64,000 bases of DNA, taken from positions 17,199 to 81,198 of the forward strand of contig JASFVP010000009.1 in NCBI GenBank assembly GCA_050049775.1, read 5' to 3'. Positions within the stretch are counted from its first letter, which is position 1, and each line of letters begins with the position of its first letter. This stretch comes from JABDQZ01 sp050049775. GTDB taxonomy: Bacteria; Pseudomonadota; Gammaproteobacteria; Chromatiales; Chromatiaceae. Positions 1 through 7,557 of this stretch are shown one piece after another. The notes under the pieces were generated by a model, which saw nothing but the letters and a program-made list of their open reading frames with translations, made no database searches and had not been told where the DNA came from. A program made the position numbers and the translations under genes.

Positions 1-35
1 TGATCGCTACAGGTCTCTTGCAGGCAACTTGTCAT
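1..35 (-). CDS. Start of an unidentified gene downstream of nrtD (partial)
   Basis: Only the first eleven codons lie in the window (MTSCLQETCSD). An ATG follows the nrtD stop codon by 9 bases and is preceded by GAGGTG at a normal ribosome-binding distance, so a fourth co-transcribed gene of the nitrate transport operon plausibly starts here. Too little sequence is visible to name a family. Nitrate assimilation genes are common in this position in other operons, but that is only a guess. Confidence 0.4.
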   Translation of the reverse strand, partial: MTSCLQETCSD

Positions 36-44
36 GACATCACC

Positions 45-962
45 TCATGAATGGTTCGCGGCGCGCAGGCCGGTATCTGTGATTTCCACCGCCGGATTGA
101 TTTCCTGCGGAAACACTCGCTCGGCTGTGGAAACCGAGGCGGTTGCGCCCGGCGCTTCGGCTTCGCCGGCCAGCTCCTTGGAGCGCGTCACGAGAAAATC
201 AACCAGATGGTTACGGATCGGGTAGTAAGCCGGGTCGCGGATGATGCTGCCACGCTGACGTGGCCTGGGAATATCCACCTTGACCGACTCGGCAATGCGC
301 GCATACGGGCCGTTGGTCATGAGCAGAATGCGGTCGGCCAGCAGGATGGCTTCATCAACATCGTGCGTGATCATAAACACGGTTTGGTGCGTATCCGACC
401 AGATCTTCAGCAGCTCGTCCTGGATGTTGCCGCGCGTCAATGCATCCAGCGCACCGAACGGCTCATCGAGTAATAACAGCTTGGGCTCGATGGCGAAGGC
501 GCGCGCAATCGACACACGCTGGCGCATGCCACCGGACAGCTCGGAAGGCTTGCGCAGCTCTGCGCCATCGGCCAGACCGACCATTTTCAGGTACTTGTAG
601 CAATGCTCGGTAACCTGCTCCTTGCTCCAGCCGGGCCAGCGCGCGCGCACGCCAAACTGGATGTTTTTCAGCGCCGTCATCCACGGCAGCAAGGAATAGT
701 TCTGGAACACCACACCGCGTTCCAGCGCCGGACCGGACACCTGTTTGCCTTCCATAAATATGGCGCCATCGGTCGGTTCGTCGAGTCCGGCGAGAATGTT
801 GAGAATGGTGGACTTGCCGCAACCCGAGTGACCGATGATGCAGACGAACTCGCCTTTTTCGATGCCGAAGTTGGCGTTTTCGAATACCGTGAGTTCGTCA
901 CCCTTGACCTTGAAGCGGCGCGACAGGTTTTCGGCTTCTACAAAAAACTTCTGGGTAGCCAC
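45..962 (-). CDS. nrtD: Nitrate-type ABC transporter ATP-binding protein (NrtD/TauB-like)
   Basis: Cytoplasmic ATPase expected to energise uptake of nitrate/nitrite (or a related oxyanion) with the adjacent permease and binding protein. Visible motifs: Walker A GHSGCGKST, signature LSGGMRQRVSIARA, Walker B LLLLDEPFGALDALT and a switch His in MITHDVDEA. The reading frame is open further upstream, but a GTG start at 962 is preferred because AAGGAG lies 11 bases before it and upstream residues are low-complexity and run into the permease gene. That start gives 305 aa, normal for single-domain NrtD. It begins 4 bases after the nrtB stop, so translation is probably coupled. Substrate is inferred from the companion NrtA; cyanate or bicarbonate transporters are close relatives. 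Confidence 0.9.
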   Translation of the reverse strand: MATQKFFVEAENLSRRFKVKGDELTVFENANFGIEKGEFVCIIGHSGCGKSTILNILAGLDEPTDGAIFMEGKQVSGPALERGVVFQNYSLLPWMTALKNIQFGVRARWPGWSKEQVTEHCYKYLKMVGLADGAELRKPSELSGGMRQRVSIARAFAIEPKLLLLDEPFGALDALTRGNIQDELLKIWSDTHQTVFMITHDVDEAILLADRILLMTNGPYARIAESVKVDIPRPRQRGSIIRDPAYYPIRNHLVDFLVTRSKELAGEAEAPGATASVSTAERVFPQEINPAVEITDTGLRAANHS

Positions 963-966
963 GGCC

Positions 967-1797
967 TTACTCCTTGTACTCAACCAGTCGGGTGGCGGCG
1001 GACAAGGCCATGTCGAGCAACATGCCGACCACACCGATCATGAGTATCGAGAAAATCACACTGGTGAGGTCGAGGTTGTTCCACTCGTTCCAGACGTAGT
1101 AACCAATGCCGGTGCCACCGACCAGCATTTCGGCGGCGACGATCACCAGCCAGGCGATGCCGATGGAAATGCGCATGCCGGTTAATATGGTGGGCGCAGC
1201 GGCCGGCAGGATCACTGTCGTCGCAGTTCGCAGGCGTGACAGTTCATGCGTGCGCGCCACGTTGAGCCAGTCCTGGCGCACATTGGCGACGCCGAACGCG
1301 GTGTTGATCAACATCGGCCAGATCGAGCAGATGAAGATCACGAAAATCGATGAGGCTTCGGAATCCTTGATGATGAACAAGGCCAGCGGCATCCACGCCA
1401 ATGGCGAGATCGGCCGCAATACCTGGATGAATGGATTCAGCGCCTTGTACATGAGCGGCGACATACCGATGACAAAACCCAATGGAATCGCCACCAGCGC
1501 AGCGATCAGATAGCCGGCCAGTACACGATAGATCGAATAACCGAGCTGGATGCCGATACCCTTGTCGTTCGGGCCCTTGTCGTAAAACGGGTCAGAGATT
1601 TCCTCGACCGCCAGGCTGATGACGGCGGAAGGCGGCGGTACACGCGCCTCCTGGTCAGCGCCGCCCATGAGCAGTTCGTACTCGCTCAGCGCCTCGGTCG
1701 CTTCCGGCGCCTGATTGGTGAACTCCCAGAGGCCCAGCAGCAATAACAGCATGGCGACCGACAGGATCACGGCGCGGACATTTAATGATTGCAACAT
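967..1797 (-). CDS. nrtB: Nitrate-type ABC transporter permease (NrtB-like)
   Basis: Inner-membrane permease of 276 aa, BPD_transp_1 fold. An N-terminal membrane segment (about residues 9-27) is followed by a soluble stretch to about residue 80 and then the five-helix core. The cytoplasmic EAA loop is visible as ELSRLRTATTVILPAAAPTI with downstream GMRISIGIAW, the face that contacts the ATPase. The ATG at 1797 has AAGGG about 9 bases upstream. It sits between the binding-protein gene (59-base gap holding a hairpin) and nrtD (4-base gap), the standard nrtABD order. Specificity for nitrate rests on the NrtA-type partner. Confidence 0.9.
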   Translation of the reverse strand: MLQSLNVRAVILSVAMLLLLLGLWEFTNQAPEATEALSEYELLMGGADQEARVPPPSAVISLAVEEISDPFYDKGPNDKGIGIQLGYSIYRVLAGYLIAALVAIPLGFVIGMSPLMYKALNPFIQVLRPISPLAWMPLALFIIKDSEASSIFVIFICSIWPMLINTAFGVANVRQDWLNVARTHELSRLRTATTVILPAAAPTILTGMRISIGIAWLVIVAAEMLVGGTGIGYYVWNEWNNLDLTSVIFSILMIGVVGMLLDMALSAATRLVEYKE

Positions 1798-1822
1798 ATA
1801 AAAAACCCTTGTTGATGTTAAT

Positions 1823-1850
1823 GGGACCGGCGGCGCTCACCGCCGGTCCC
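1823..1850 (-). promoter_or_regulatory. Perfect hairpin between nrtA and nrtB
   Basis: An 11-bp GC-rich stem (GGGACCGGCGG / CCGCCGGTCCC) with a 6-base loop fills the gap between the binding-protein and permease genes. There is no T-run after it on the minus strand. Such hairpins after binding-protein genes commonly protect the upstream mRNA end and lower permease expression, so a stoichiometry-setting element is more likely than a full terminator. Confidence 0.6.
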
Positions 1851-1856
1851 GCCCGG

Positions 1857-3380
1857 TTAGCTGCGCTTGATCGCGAAGCTGTTGACGTAGGCTTCCGGCG
1901 TGGCCGGATCGAAGGTCTTGCCCATGATTTCGTACTTCTCATAGGTATGATCCGGCACGTCATAGCCGAGATCATGCATCACCTTGGTGGCGTCGGCAGC
2001 CAGGTAGACTTCCTCGGCGACCTTGCGATAGTCGACATCACCCTTGATGTAACCCCAACGTTTCATCTGCGTCAGAATCCACACCGCCATTGAGTGCCAT
2101 GGGAACGGGTCAAAGTCGATCCGGTTCGGATCGTTTTTGACATTGCCCAGGCCATCGGCATAGCGACCGGTCAGTACCTGTTCGATCACCGGCACCGGCT
2201 GGTTGAGGTAGTTCTTCGGCGCGATCGCCTTGGAGATTTCCTTACGGTTTTCATGCACCTGCGAATAGGCCGTCGCGTCGATGATCGACTTCAGCAAGGC
2301 CGCATAGGTATTCGGCAAGGTGGTGGCGAATTCCTCGGAACAGGCAAACGCACAGCAGGGATGGCCCGGCCAGATGTCCTTGGTCAGCGTATGAATGAAA
2401 CCGACCTTCTCCCACACGGCGCGCTGGTTGAACGGATCTGGCGACAGATAACCGTCGAGGTTACCGGCGCGCAGGTTGGCGACCATTTCCGGTGGCGGCA
2501 CGACGCGGATCTGGATGTCCTTGTCCGGGTCCAGCCCATGCTCGGCAACGTAATAACGCAACAGGAAGTTGTGCATGGAATAGTCAAACGGCACGCCGAA
2601 CTTAAAGCCTTTCCAGTTTTTCGGATCGCGGTTGTCCTTGTGTTTCATGTGCAGCACGATCGCCTGGCCGTTGATGTTTTCCACCGCCGGCATGCGGAAC
2701 GGCACCTGGGTGGAACCCGCGCCCATGCTGATCGCCAGAGGCATCGGTGTCAGCATGTGGGAAGCGTCGTATTCCTTGGACAGCGACTTGTCGCGCGCCA
2801 CCGCCCAGCCGGCCGTCTTGATGACTTCGACATCCAGACCGTACTTGCTGTAGAAACCCATCGGGTGCGCCATGATGATCGGCGTGGCGCAGGTGATCGG
2901 CACAAAGCCGACTTTCAGCTTGGACTTCTCCGGCTTGCCGAGATTGTCCTTGATGGCCGCCTTGACGTCGTCCATCGGCAGGATCGAACCCAGCACCGCG
3001 GCCAGTGTGCCGCCGCCGACCGCGGACAGAAAGCCGCGCCGCGAGATTTCATCGTGACCGAACACACCACGCACGATGGCGCTTTCGATGGCGCGATCCA
3101 TGATGTCCTCGGAGCTTTCCAGCGGGTTGTCGTCGGAAGCTGTGTTCAGCAGCGCTTCGTCAGCGATGTAATCGCCAACCGGACGAGCGCCATCGGCGGT
3201 ATTGATGGTGCCTTCGAACACCGCCTGCTCCAGACGTTCCGTTCGTTCCGTTTCCGTGCATTCATAACTCGCGTACGCCGCCTCATTGCGCTCAAAAACA
3301 CAAATCGGGCACTTGCACGTAGGGCCATGCTGCAGGTCGGAATCCTTATCAAAGGGATTACCTAGACTCTTGTATGACAT
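1857..3380 (-). CDS. nrtA: Nitrate-type ABC substrate-binding protein, Tat-exported, with Cys-containing N-terminal extension
   Basis: Periplasmic binding protein of the NrtA/CmpA family (507 aa), expected to deliver nitrate/nitrite to NrtB. The binding fold starts at about residue 155 (KLKVGFVPITCATPIIMAHP). A twin-arginine signal SRRGFLSAVGGG sits at about residues 112-123, so roughly 110 residues precede it, including a CKCPIC cluster near residues 23-28. The ATG at 3380 is supported by GAGG 8 bases upstream; an internal Met near residue 93 could give a conventional Tat precursor instead. First gene of the minus-strand operon, preceded by a sigma-54 promoter (3632-3647) and divergent from an enhancer-binding protein. 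Bicarbonate-binding CmpA is the main alternative. Confidence 0.88.
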   Translation of the reverse strand: MSYKSLGNPFDKDSDLQHGPTCKCPICVFERNEAAYASYECTETERTERLEQAVFEGTINTADGARPVGDYIADEALLNTASDDNPLESSEDIMDRAIESAIVRGVFGHDEISRRGFLSAVGGGTLAAVLGSILPMDDVKAAIKDNLGKPEKSKLKVGFVPITCATPIIMAHPMGFYSKYGLDVEVIKTAGWAVARDKSLSKEYDASHMLTPMPLAISMGAGSTQVPFRMPAVENINGQAIVLHMKHKDNRDPKNWKGFKFGVPFDYSMHNFLLRYYVAEHGLDPDKDIQIRVVPPPEMVANLRAGNLDGYLSPDPFNQRAVWEKVGFIHTLTKDIWPGHPCCAFACSEEFATTLPNTYAALLKSIIDATAYSQVHENRKEISKAIAPKNYLNQPVPVIEQVLTGRYADGLGNVKNDPNRIDFDPFPWHSMAVWILTQMKRWGYIKGDVDYRKVAEEVYLAADATKVMHDLGYDVPDHTYEKYEIMGKTFDPATPEAYVNSFAIKRS

Positions 3381-3439
3381 TGCAATTTCCTCGAGTAACT
3401 CGAACTGATGACTTACCTAAAAGCCGCACTGCCGGCACA

Positions 3440-3455
3440 TGGCACGACTTCTGCA
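3440..3455 (+). promoter_or_regulatory. Sigma-54 promoter facing the activator gene
   Basis: TGGCACGACTTCTGCA matches the RpoN consensus with GG (-24) and GC (-12) in exact spacing. Transcription would start near 3466 and run toward the activator gene at 3809, leaving a leader of about 340 bases. It points against the minus-strand sigma-54 promoter at 3632-3647, so both transcripts would overlap by about 150 bases. Confidence 0.65.
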
Positions 3456-3631
3456 CAAAGAGCTGTGGGAGGCGATACGCTTTCCGAATTGGCAAAATTC
3501 ATGGACGACTCCTGTGCATGGACGCACTCATATTGGGCAAAACGCACTTTTCCGGTGCAGAAATTTGATGGCCAACCCGCTTCACGTCCCTGTTTCCCTT
3601 GATGCAGTGAGCGGCCATCGTTAACTGGTAG

Positions 3632-3647
3632 AGCAGTCATCGTGCCA
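3632..3647 (-). promoter_or_regulatory. Sigma-54 promoter of the nrtABD operon
   Basis: Read on the minus strand the site is TGGCACGATGACTGCT, a strong -24/-12 match with correct spacing. Start of transcription would be near 3621, about 240 bases before nrtA. The palindromic octamer site at 3713-3749 is centred about 110 bases upstream, a typical enhancer position for a Fis-type activator such as the divergently encoded one. Confidence 0.75.
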
Positions 3648-3712
3648 ACAGGAGTAATTTTGTTATGTTATTGTTTTTTAAAAAATTTATTGTCTTCTGC
3701 CAGATGACGAAA

Positions 3713-3771
3713 AATTACGAAATCTGGTAAATCACCAAATTTCGTAATTACTGACTACGAGCCTTCGTAAT
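3713..3771. promoter_or_regulatory. Palindromic TTCGTAAT sites, candidate enhancer for the sigma-54 activator
   Basis: AATTACGAAAT (3713-3723) and ATTTCGTAATT (3739-3749) form a perfect 11-bp inverted repeat; inside it TGGT/ACCA at 3725-3728/3734-3737 continues the dyad with a single mismatch. A third TTCGTAAT copy lies at 3764-3771. Two- or three-site palindromes upstream of -24/-12 promoters are typical binding sites of enhancer-binding proteins. Binding by the adjacent gene product is inferred. Confidence 0.6.
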
Positions 3772-3808
3772 CCGAACAACCAGGAAAACACCGCATTGGG
3801 AAGACGCC

Positions 3809-5755
3809 ATGAACAGGCTTGAAAACGAGTTCAACTACGAACAAAAACCGGGCAGCTGGGACCCGATCGGTCCGTTTCAGTTGTATTTTGACAGTCACCC
3901 GGAGCCAACGCTGGTGATCGATCCGGTCGCCGACCAGATCCATGAAGCCAACCGCGCGGCCTGCGACCTGCTCGGTTACAGCCGCGATGAATTGCTGGCG
4001 TTGTATCCGAGTGCTTTGCATCCCCAGGAAATGCCGGCGCTGATCGTGTTTACCCAATCGGTGCTGCATAACGGCAGTGGCTGGACCAGCGAACTGAGTT
4101 GCCGTAGCAAACACGGCGAGGAAATCAGCGTCGAATACCATGCGCGCCTGGCGCAGGCCACGCCGGTGCCGCTGCTGGTGATTTCATTTCACAACCGCGC
4201 CAACCTGGAACAGCAACGCATGGACGATGAGGCCAATGACTATGTGCGGCGTGGTCTGTCCGAATGGCGCCGCGTCGAACGCCTGTTCCAGGAAATCGAG
4301 GCGGAAAACCAGTTGCTGCTGAAAGCCGCAGGTGACGGTATTTATGGCGTCAATACCGAAGGCATTACCACTTTCGTCAATCCGGCCGCCTGTGAGTTGC
4401 TGGGCTGGTCGGCTGACGAACTGGTCGGCAGGAACATGCACCAGCTGGTGCACCATACCCATGCCGATGGCAGTCATTACCATGACGAGGATTGCCCCAT
4501 CTATAAGGCTTTCCGCGATGGCATCGTGCATCGTGTCGAAGACGAAGTTTTCTGGCGCAAGGACGGTTCACCGTTGCCGGTCGAGTACACCAGCACACCG
4601 ATCCGCGATCGTGGTCGTCTGGTCGGTGCGGTGCTCATCTTCCGCGACATCACCGAACGTAAGCAGGCGGAAAACGATTTGCGCAATGCGCTCGATGAGG
4701 TACAGCGTCTCAAGCAACGTCTCGAAGATGAAAATGCCTATCTGCAGGAAGAAATCAGCGCCGAACATAATTACCAGGAAATCGTCGGCGTCAGCCACGC
4801 CGTCAAGCAGGTGTTCCGCCAGATCGAACTGGTGGCGCACACCGATGCCACCGTATTGATCAACGGTGAGTCGGGCACCGGTAAGGAACTGATCGCGCGC
4901 GCCATCCACAACAACAGCCAGCGTGCTGAAAAACCGATGATCCGTGTCAACTGCGCGGCGATTCCGCACGAATTGTTCGAAAGCGAATTCTTCGGGCATG
5001 TCAAAGGTGCGTTTACTGGCGCCACACGCGACCGCACCGGACGTTTCAAGCTGGCCGATGGCGGCACCCTGTTTCTCGACGAGGTCGGTGAAATTCCCAT
5101 TGATTTACAGGGCAAGCTATTGCGCGTGTTGCAGGAAGGCCAGTTTGAACGTGTCGGCGAAGAACGTACGCGCAGCGTCAACGTGCGTGTCATTGCCGCG
5201 ACCAACCGCGACCTGAAGCAGGAAATCAGGGACAAACGTTTCCGCGAGGACCTGTACTTCCGCCTCAATGTCTATCCAATCGAATGCGCGCCCTTGCGTG
5301 ACCGGCTTGAAGACATTCCGTTACTGGCGAGTCATTTCCTGCAACGCCTGAGCCGGCGCATGGGTGTACGTAACATCCGCCTGGTACAAAGTGATGTCAG
5401 CAAGCTGCAGTCCTACGACTGGCCCGGCAATGTGCGTGAACTGGAAAACGTAATCGAACGCGCCGTCATCTCGGCGCGCAACGGCCGCCTGAATATTGAC
5501 CTGCCATGCGTCGCGAATACTGAAACAACGCAGCAGGATGCAAGTGCCGGTCAAACCACGCCGACCGATGGGATACTCACCGAAACACAGCGCGTGCAAC
5601 GTGATCGAGAAGTCATACTGAAAGCATTGCAAAGCTGCAACGGCAAGGTGTTTGGCGCCGGCGGAGCGGCAGAACTGCTCGGCGTGAAACCAACGACATT
5701 GGCATCACGTATGAAAAAGCTTGGCATTGAAAAGCCAAAGCGCAAATCTTCATGA
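3809..5755 (+). CDS. Sigma-54-dependent activator, PAS-PAS-AAA+-Fis HTH
   Basis: Enhancer-binding protein of 648 aa that should remodel RpoN holoenzyme by ATP hydrolysis. Order: PAS 1 (about 24-135), PAS 2 (about 160-285), coiled linker (285-320), AAA+ domain (about 324-560) with Walker A GESGTGKE near 353, the sigma-54 contact loop GAFTGA near 400 and Walker B GTLFLDEVGEIP, then a C-terminal Fis-type helix-turn-helix (about 605-643, GGAAELLGVKPTTLASRMKKL). There is no receiver domain, so activity is probably set by ligand or redox sensing in the PAS domains. ATG at 3809 has GGGAAG upstream. Divergent from nrtABD, which carries a sigma-54 promoter, so control of nitrate uptake is the simplest role. 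PAS 2 closely resembles the PAS domain of the sensor at 61674. Confidence 0.9.
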   Translation: MNRLENEFNYEQKPGSWDPIGPFQLYFDSHPEPTLVIDPVADQIHEANRAACDLLGYSRDELLALYPSALHPQEMPALIVFTQSVLHNGSGWTSELSCRSKHGEEISVEYHARLAQATPVPLLVISFHNRANLEQQRMDDEANDYVRRGLSEWRRVERLFQEIEAENQLLLKAAGDGIYGVNTEGITTFVNPAACELLGWSADELVGRNMHQLVHHTHADGSHYHDEDCPIYKAFRDGIVHRVEDEVFWRKDGSPLPVEYTSTPIRDRGRLVGAVLIFRDITERKQAENDLRNALDEVQRLKQRLEDENAYLQEEISAEHNYQEIVGVSHAVKQVFRQIELVAHTDATVLINGESGTGKELIARAIHNNSQRAEKPMIRVNCAAIPHELFESEFFGHVKGAFTGATRDRTGRFKLADGGTLFLDEVGEIPIDLQGKLLRVLQEGQFERVGEERTRSVNVRVIAATNRDLKQEIRDKRFREDLYFRLNVYPIECAPLRDRLEDIPLLASHFLQRLSRRMGVRNIRLVQSDVSKLQSYDWPGNVRELENVIERAVISARNGRLNIDLPCVANTETTQQDASAGQTTPTDGILTETQRVQRDREVILKALQSCNGKVFGAGGAAELLGVKPTTLASRMKKLGIEKPKRKSS

Positions 5756-5757
5756 AA

Positions 5758-5784
5758 GTGGCGGGGTTGTGATAACCCCGCCAC
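5758..5784. terminator. Bidirectional terminator between activator and AsmA-like gene
   Basis: GTGGCGGGGTT and AACCCCGCCAC form a perfect 11-bp stem around a 5-base loop in the 43-base gap between two convergent genes. It is flanked by AAA on one side and TTT in minus-strand reading on the other, consistent with use in both directions. Confidence 0.7.
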
Positions 5785-5798
5785 AAAAGCCAATCACC

Positions 5799-6596
5799 TT
5801 ATTGCCCGAACAAGCCTTTCAGCTTGTCGCCGACCTTATCACCGACGTCACCGCCGAGCGCTTCTTCCGCCTTCGCCTTTAACTGGGCCTTGGCTTCTTC
5901 GGCGGTTTTGCCGAGGTATTTCTGCACACCCAGGTCCGCAACTGATGTTTTGATTTTCTCAATCAACACTTTGGCTAACTTCTCTGCCACTTGCGCCGGT
6001 GTGGCGCCGCCGGATGACTCACCGATGTCGTTCAGTTCGATGCGCGGCAGGTTGGTGGACAGGTCTTCATTTTTCAATGCAGCAATGCGTGCATCGATCT
6101 CACCTTTCTCAACAATCAGCTTGCGGATGATGAGTTTGACTTGTTTGGAGCCTGAGTCCTTCCCGGCAGCCTTACCGGAACCACCACCAGCGGCCTGCTG
6201 CACATTATCCTTCAGCATGTTGACATTGGCCTGGCCCTTGTCATTGATCTCATAGAATATCTGCGGCGCCTGGATCAGAATTTTATCAATCACGATAACA
6301 TCCTTGGTGACGGTCTTCGGGTCGATCGCGACACTGATGTTATCCAGGGTGAAAATATTGGGTCGGCTGAAACCGGCCGGATTGGCGATCTTCACACCCT
6401 GGATACTGCCCTCGCCCGACGTCAACGCCAGTTTGACGCCATCAACGTCAACCTGGGTCTGCAGCGCCTGCGAACCGTATTTCTCGATCGCCGCCTCGAC
6501 CAGGCCATCCAGCGATGACCACACGTAAACAACCGCAGCGATAACGATCACTGCCACAGCGGCTACGCCTATTCCAACCACTTTACCTGTTTTCAT
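5799..6596 (-). CDS. AsmA-like membrane-anchored periplasmic protein
   Basis: Protein of 265 aa with one N-terminal membrane segment (about residues 5-27, VVGIGVAAVAVIVIAAVVYVW) and a periplasmic part. The region LTSGEGSIQGVKIANPAGFSRPNIFTLDNISVAIDPKT is typical of short AsmA/DUF748-like proteins, which relate to the lipid-transporting bridge family. The C-terminal third is charged and helical. The ATG at 6596 is chosen over a GTG at 6605 because AAGGAG is 8 bases before the ATG and overlaps the GTG. Monocistronic; function unknown beyond an envelope role. Confidence 0.6.
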   Translation of the reverse strand: MKTGKVVGIGVAAVAVIVIAAVVYVWSSLDGLVEAAIEKYGSQALQTQVDVDGVKLALTSGEGSIQGVKIANPAGFSRPNIFTLDNISVAIDPKTVTKDVIVIDKILIQAPQIFYEINDKGQANVNMLKDNVQQAAGGGSGKAAGKDSGSKQVKLIIRKLIVEKGEIDARIAALKNEDLSTNLPRIELNDIGESSGGATPAQVAEKLAKVLIEKIKTSVADLGVQKYLGKTAEEAKAQLKAKAEEALGGDVGDKVGDKLKGLFGQ

Positions 6597-6605
6597 TTTC
6601 CTCAC

Positions 6606-6828
6606 TCCTTGATCGATTCTTGTTCACACGTGTAACGATATCACTGATCAGCCTGCACTGTTATTACAACAAGCAGGCATCGAGACATGCAGCAAAATTT
6701 TATCGAAAATTAATAATCGTCATTATCTATTATTAATATATATATTAACGATTTCATTAATAATAAAACCATCTCTATAGTTCTCTGCAACAAGGCAAAA
6801 ACCGCCTGAAATGACTATGGAGAATAAA
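6606..6828. other. AT-rich promoter region of the phosphoglycerate mutase gene
   Basis: Very AT-rich stretch with a perfect 10-bp inverted repeat TATTATTAAT (6728-6737) / ATTAATAATA (6756-6765), the palindrome TAATATATATATTA between its arms, and an ATAATcgtcATTAT dyad near 6713-6726 that loosely recalls a Fur half-site. A promoter or operator is likely; the regulator cannot be named. Confidence 0.4.
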
Positions 6829-7557
6829 ATGACAAAACAATTATTTTTGCCGTCGGTGGTGATGATCCGCCACGCGCAAAGCCAGTGGAACCGCGAGGGC
6901 CGCTTCACCGGCTGGGCCAATCCGCCGCTGACCGATGCCGGTCGCGAGGAAGCGCGTCGCGCCGGTCAGCGTCTGGCCGAACGTGGCCATCAGTTTGATG
7001 CCGCCTACAGTTCGCGTCTGGATCGTGCCATCGAAACGGCTGAAATTGTGCTGCGGGAATCCGGCAACAGAAGCGTGCCGATCATTACCGACTGGCGTCT
7101 TAATGAACGCCATTACGGCGCTTTGCAGGGCAAGGACAAGGTGGCAATGGCCGCGCATGTCGGCGATGAACGGGTGTGGCGCTGGCGGCGTGGTTATCTG
7201 GATCAGCCGCCACCGGCAATGCGCCATGATGCCAATCATCCATCGCAGGATCCGGCCTGGTCCGATATCGATGCGCAGATATTGCCCAACGCTGAAAGCC
7301 TGGCCGATACGCGCGAGCGCGTCATGCAGTTCTGGCGTGCCGAAATCGAGCAGCAATTGCAACAGGGCAAACGTCTGTTCATCGCCAGCCACGGCAACAC
7401 CTTGCGCGCTCTAATCATGGCGCTGCAGGACATGAGTATTGAACAGGTCGAGAACTTTGAGATTCCGACCGGTGTGCCGATCCTGTATGCCTTTTCAGCC
7501 CAGGGCAAACCCATCGGCTGGCATTACCTGGATGACGACAACCAGCGTGTCGCCTAG
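6829..7557 (+). CDS. gpmA: 2,3-bisphosphoglycerate-dependent phosphoglycerate mutase
   Basis: Cytosolic glycolytic/gluconeogenic enzyme interconverting 3- and 2-phosphoglycerate, 242 aa. Histidine phosphatase fold: catalytic His15 in MIRHAQSQWN, GRFTGWANPPLTDAGREEA, the acid/base Glu in LNERHYGALQG and second His188 in FIASHGNTLRALI. The usual RHGES is RHAQS here, a conservative variant. Two upstream in-frame ATGs exist (6811, 6817), but GGAG at 6819-6822 places the start at 6829. Stands alone, between the AsmA-like gene and the ars region. Confidence 0.92.
   Translation: MTKQLFLPSVVMIRHAQSQWNREGRFTGWANPPLTDAGREEARRAGQRLAERGHQFDAAYSSRLDRAIETAEIVLRESGNRSVPIITDWRLNERHYGALQGKDKVAMAAHVGDERVWRWRRGYLDQPPPAMRHDANHPSQDPAWSDIDAQILPNAESLADTRERVMQFWRAEIEQQLQQGKRLFIASHGNTLRALIMALQDMSIEQVENFEIPTGVPILYAFSAQGKPIGWHYLDDDNQRVA

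Larger units (their letters stand above)
3381..3808. other. Intergenic control region between nrtA and the sigma-54 activator
   Basis: A 428-base divergent intergenic region without a convincing gene. It holds a minus-strand sigma-54 promoter at 3632-3647, a plus-strand sigma-54 promoter at 3440-3455, an AT-rich tract at 3651-3700 and three TTCGTAAT octamers at 3714-3771, two of them forming a palindrome. The short open frames inside lack ribosome-binding sites and recognisable sequence. Confidence 0.75.

Noticed and set aside
2094..3365. 423-aa open frame antisense to nrtA
   Set aside because: No ribosome-binding site or domain; the Tat signal and binding fold on the other strand explain the region.
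3599..3617. Second minus-strand sigma-54-like element TGGCCGCTCACTGCA
   Set aside because: GG and GC are 11 rather than 12 bases apart, unlike the well-spaced site at 3632-3647.
3413..3640. 75-aa open frame in the nrtA leader as a leader peptide
   Set aside because: No ribosome-binding site and it spans the promoter element itself.
6705..6765. Fur box before gpmA
   Set aside because: Only a loose half-site match in a very AT-rich stretch; far weaker than the boxes at 32920 and 42598.
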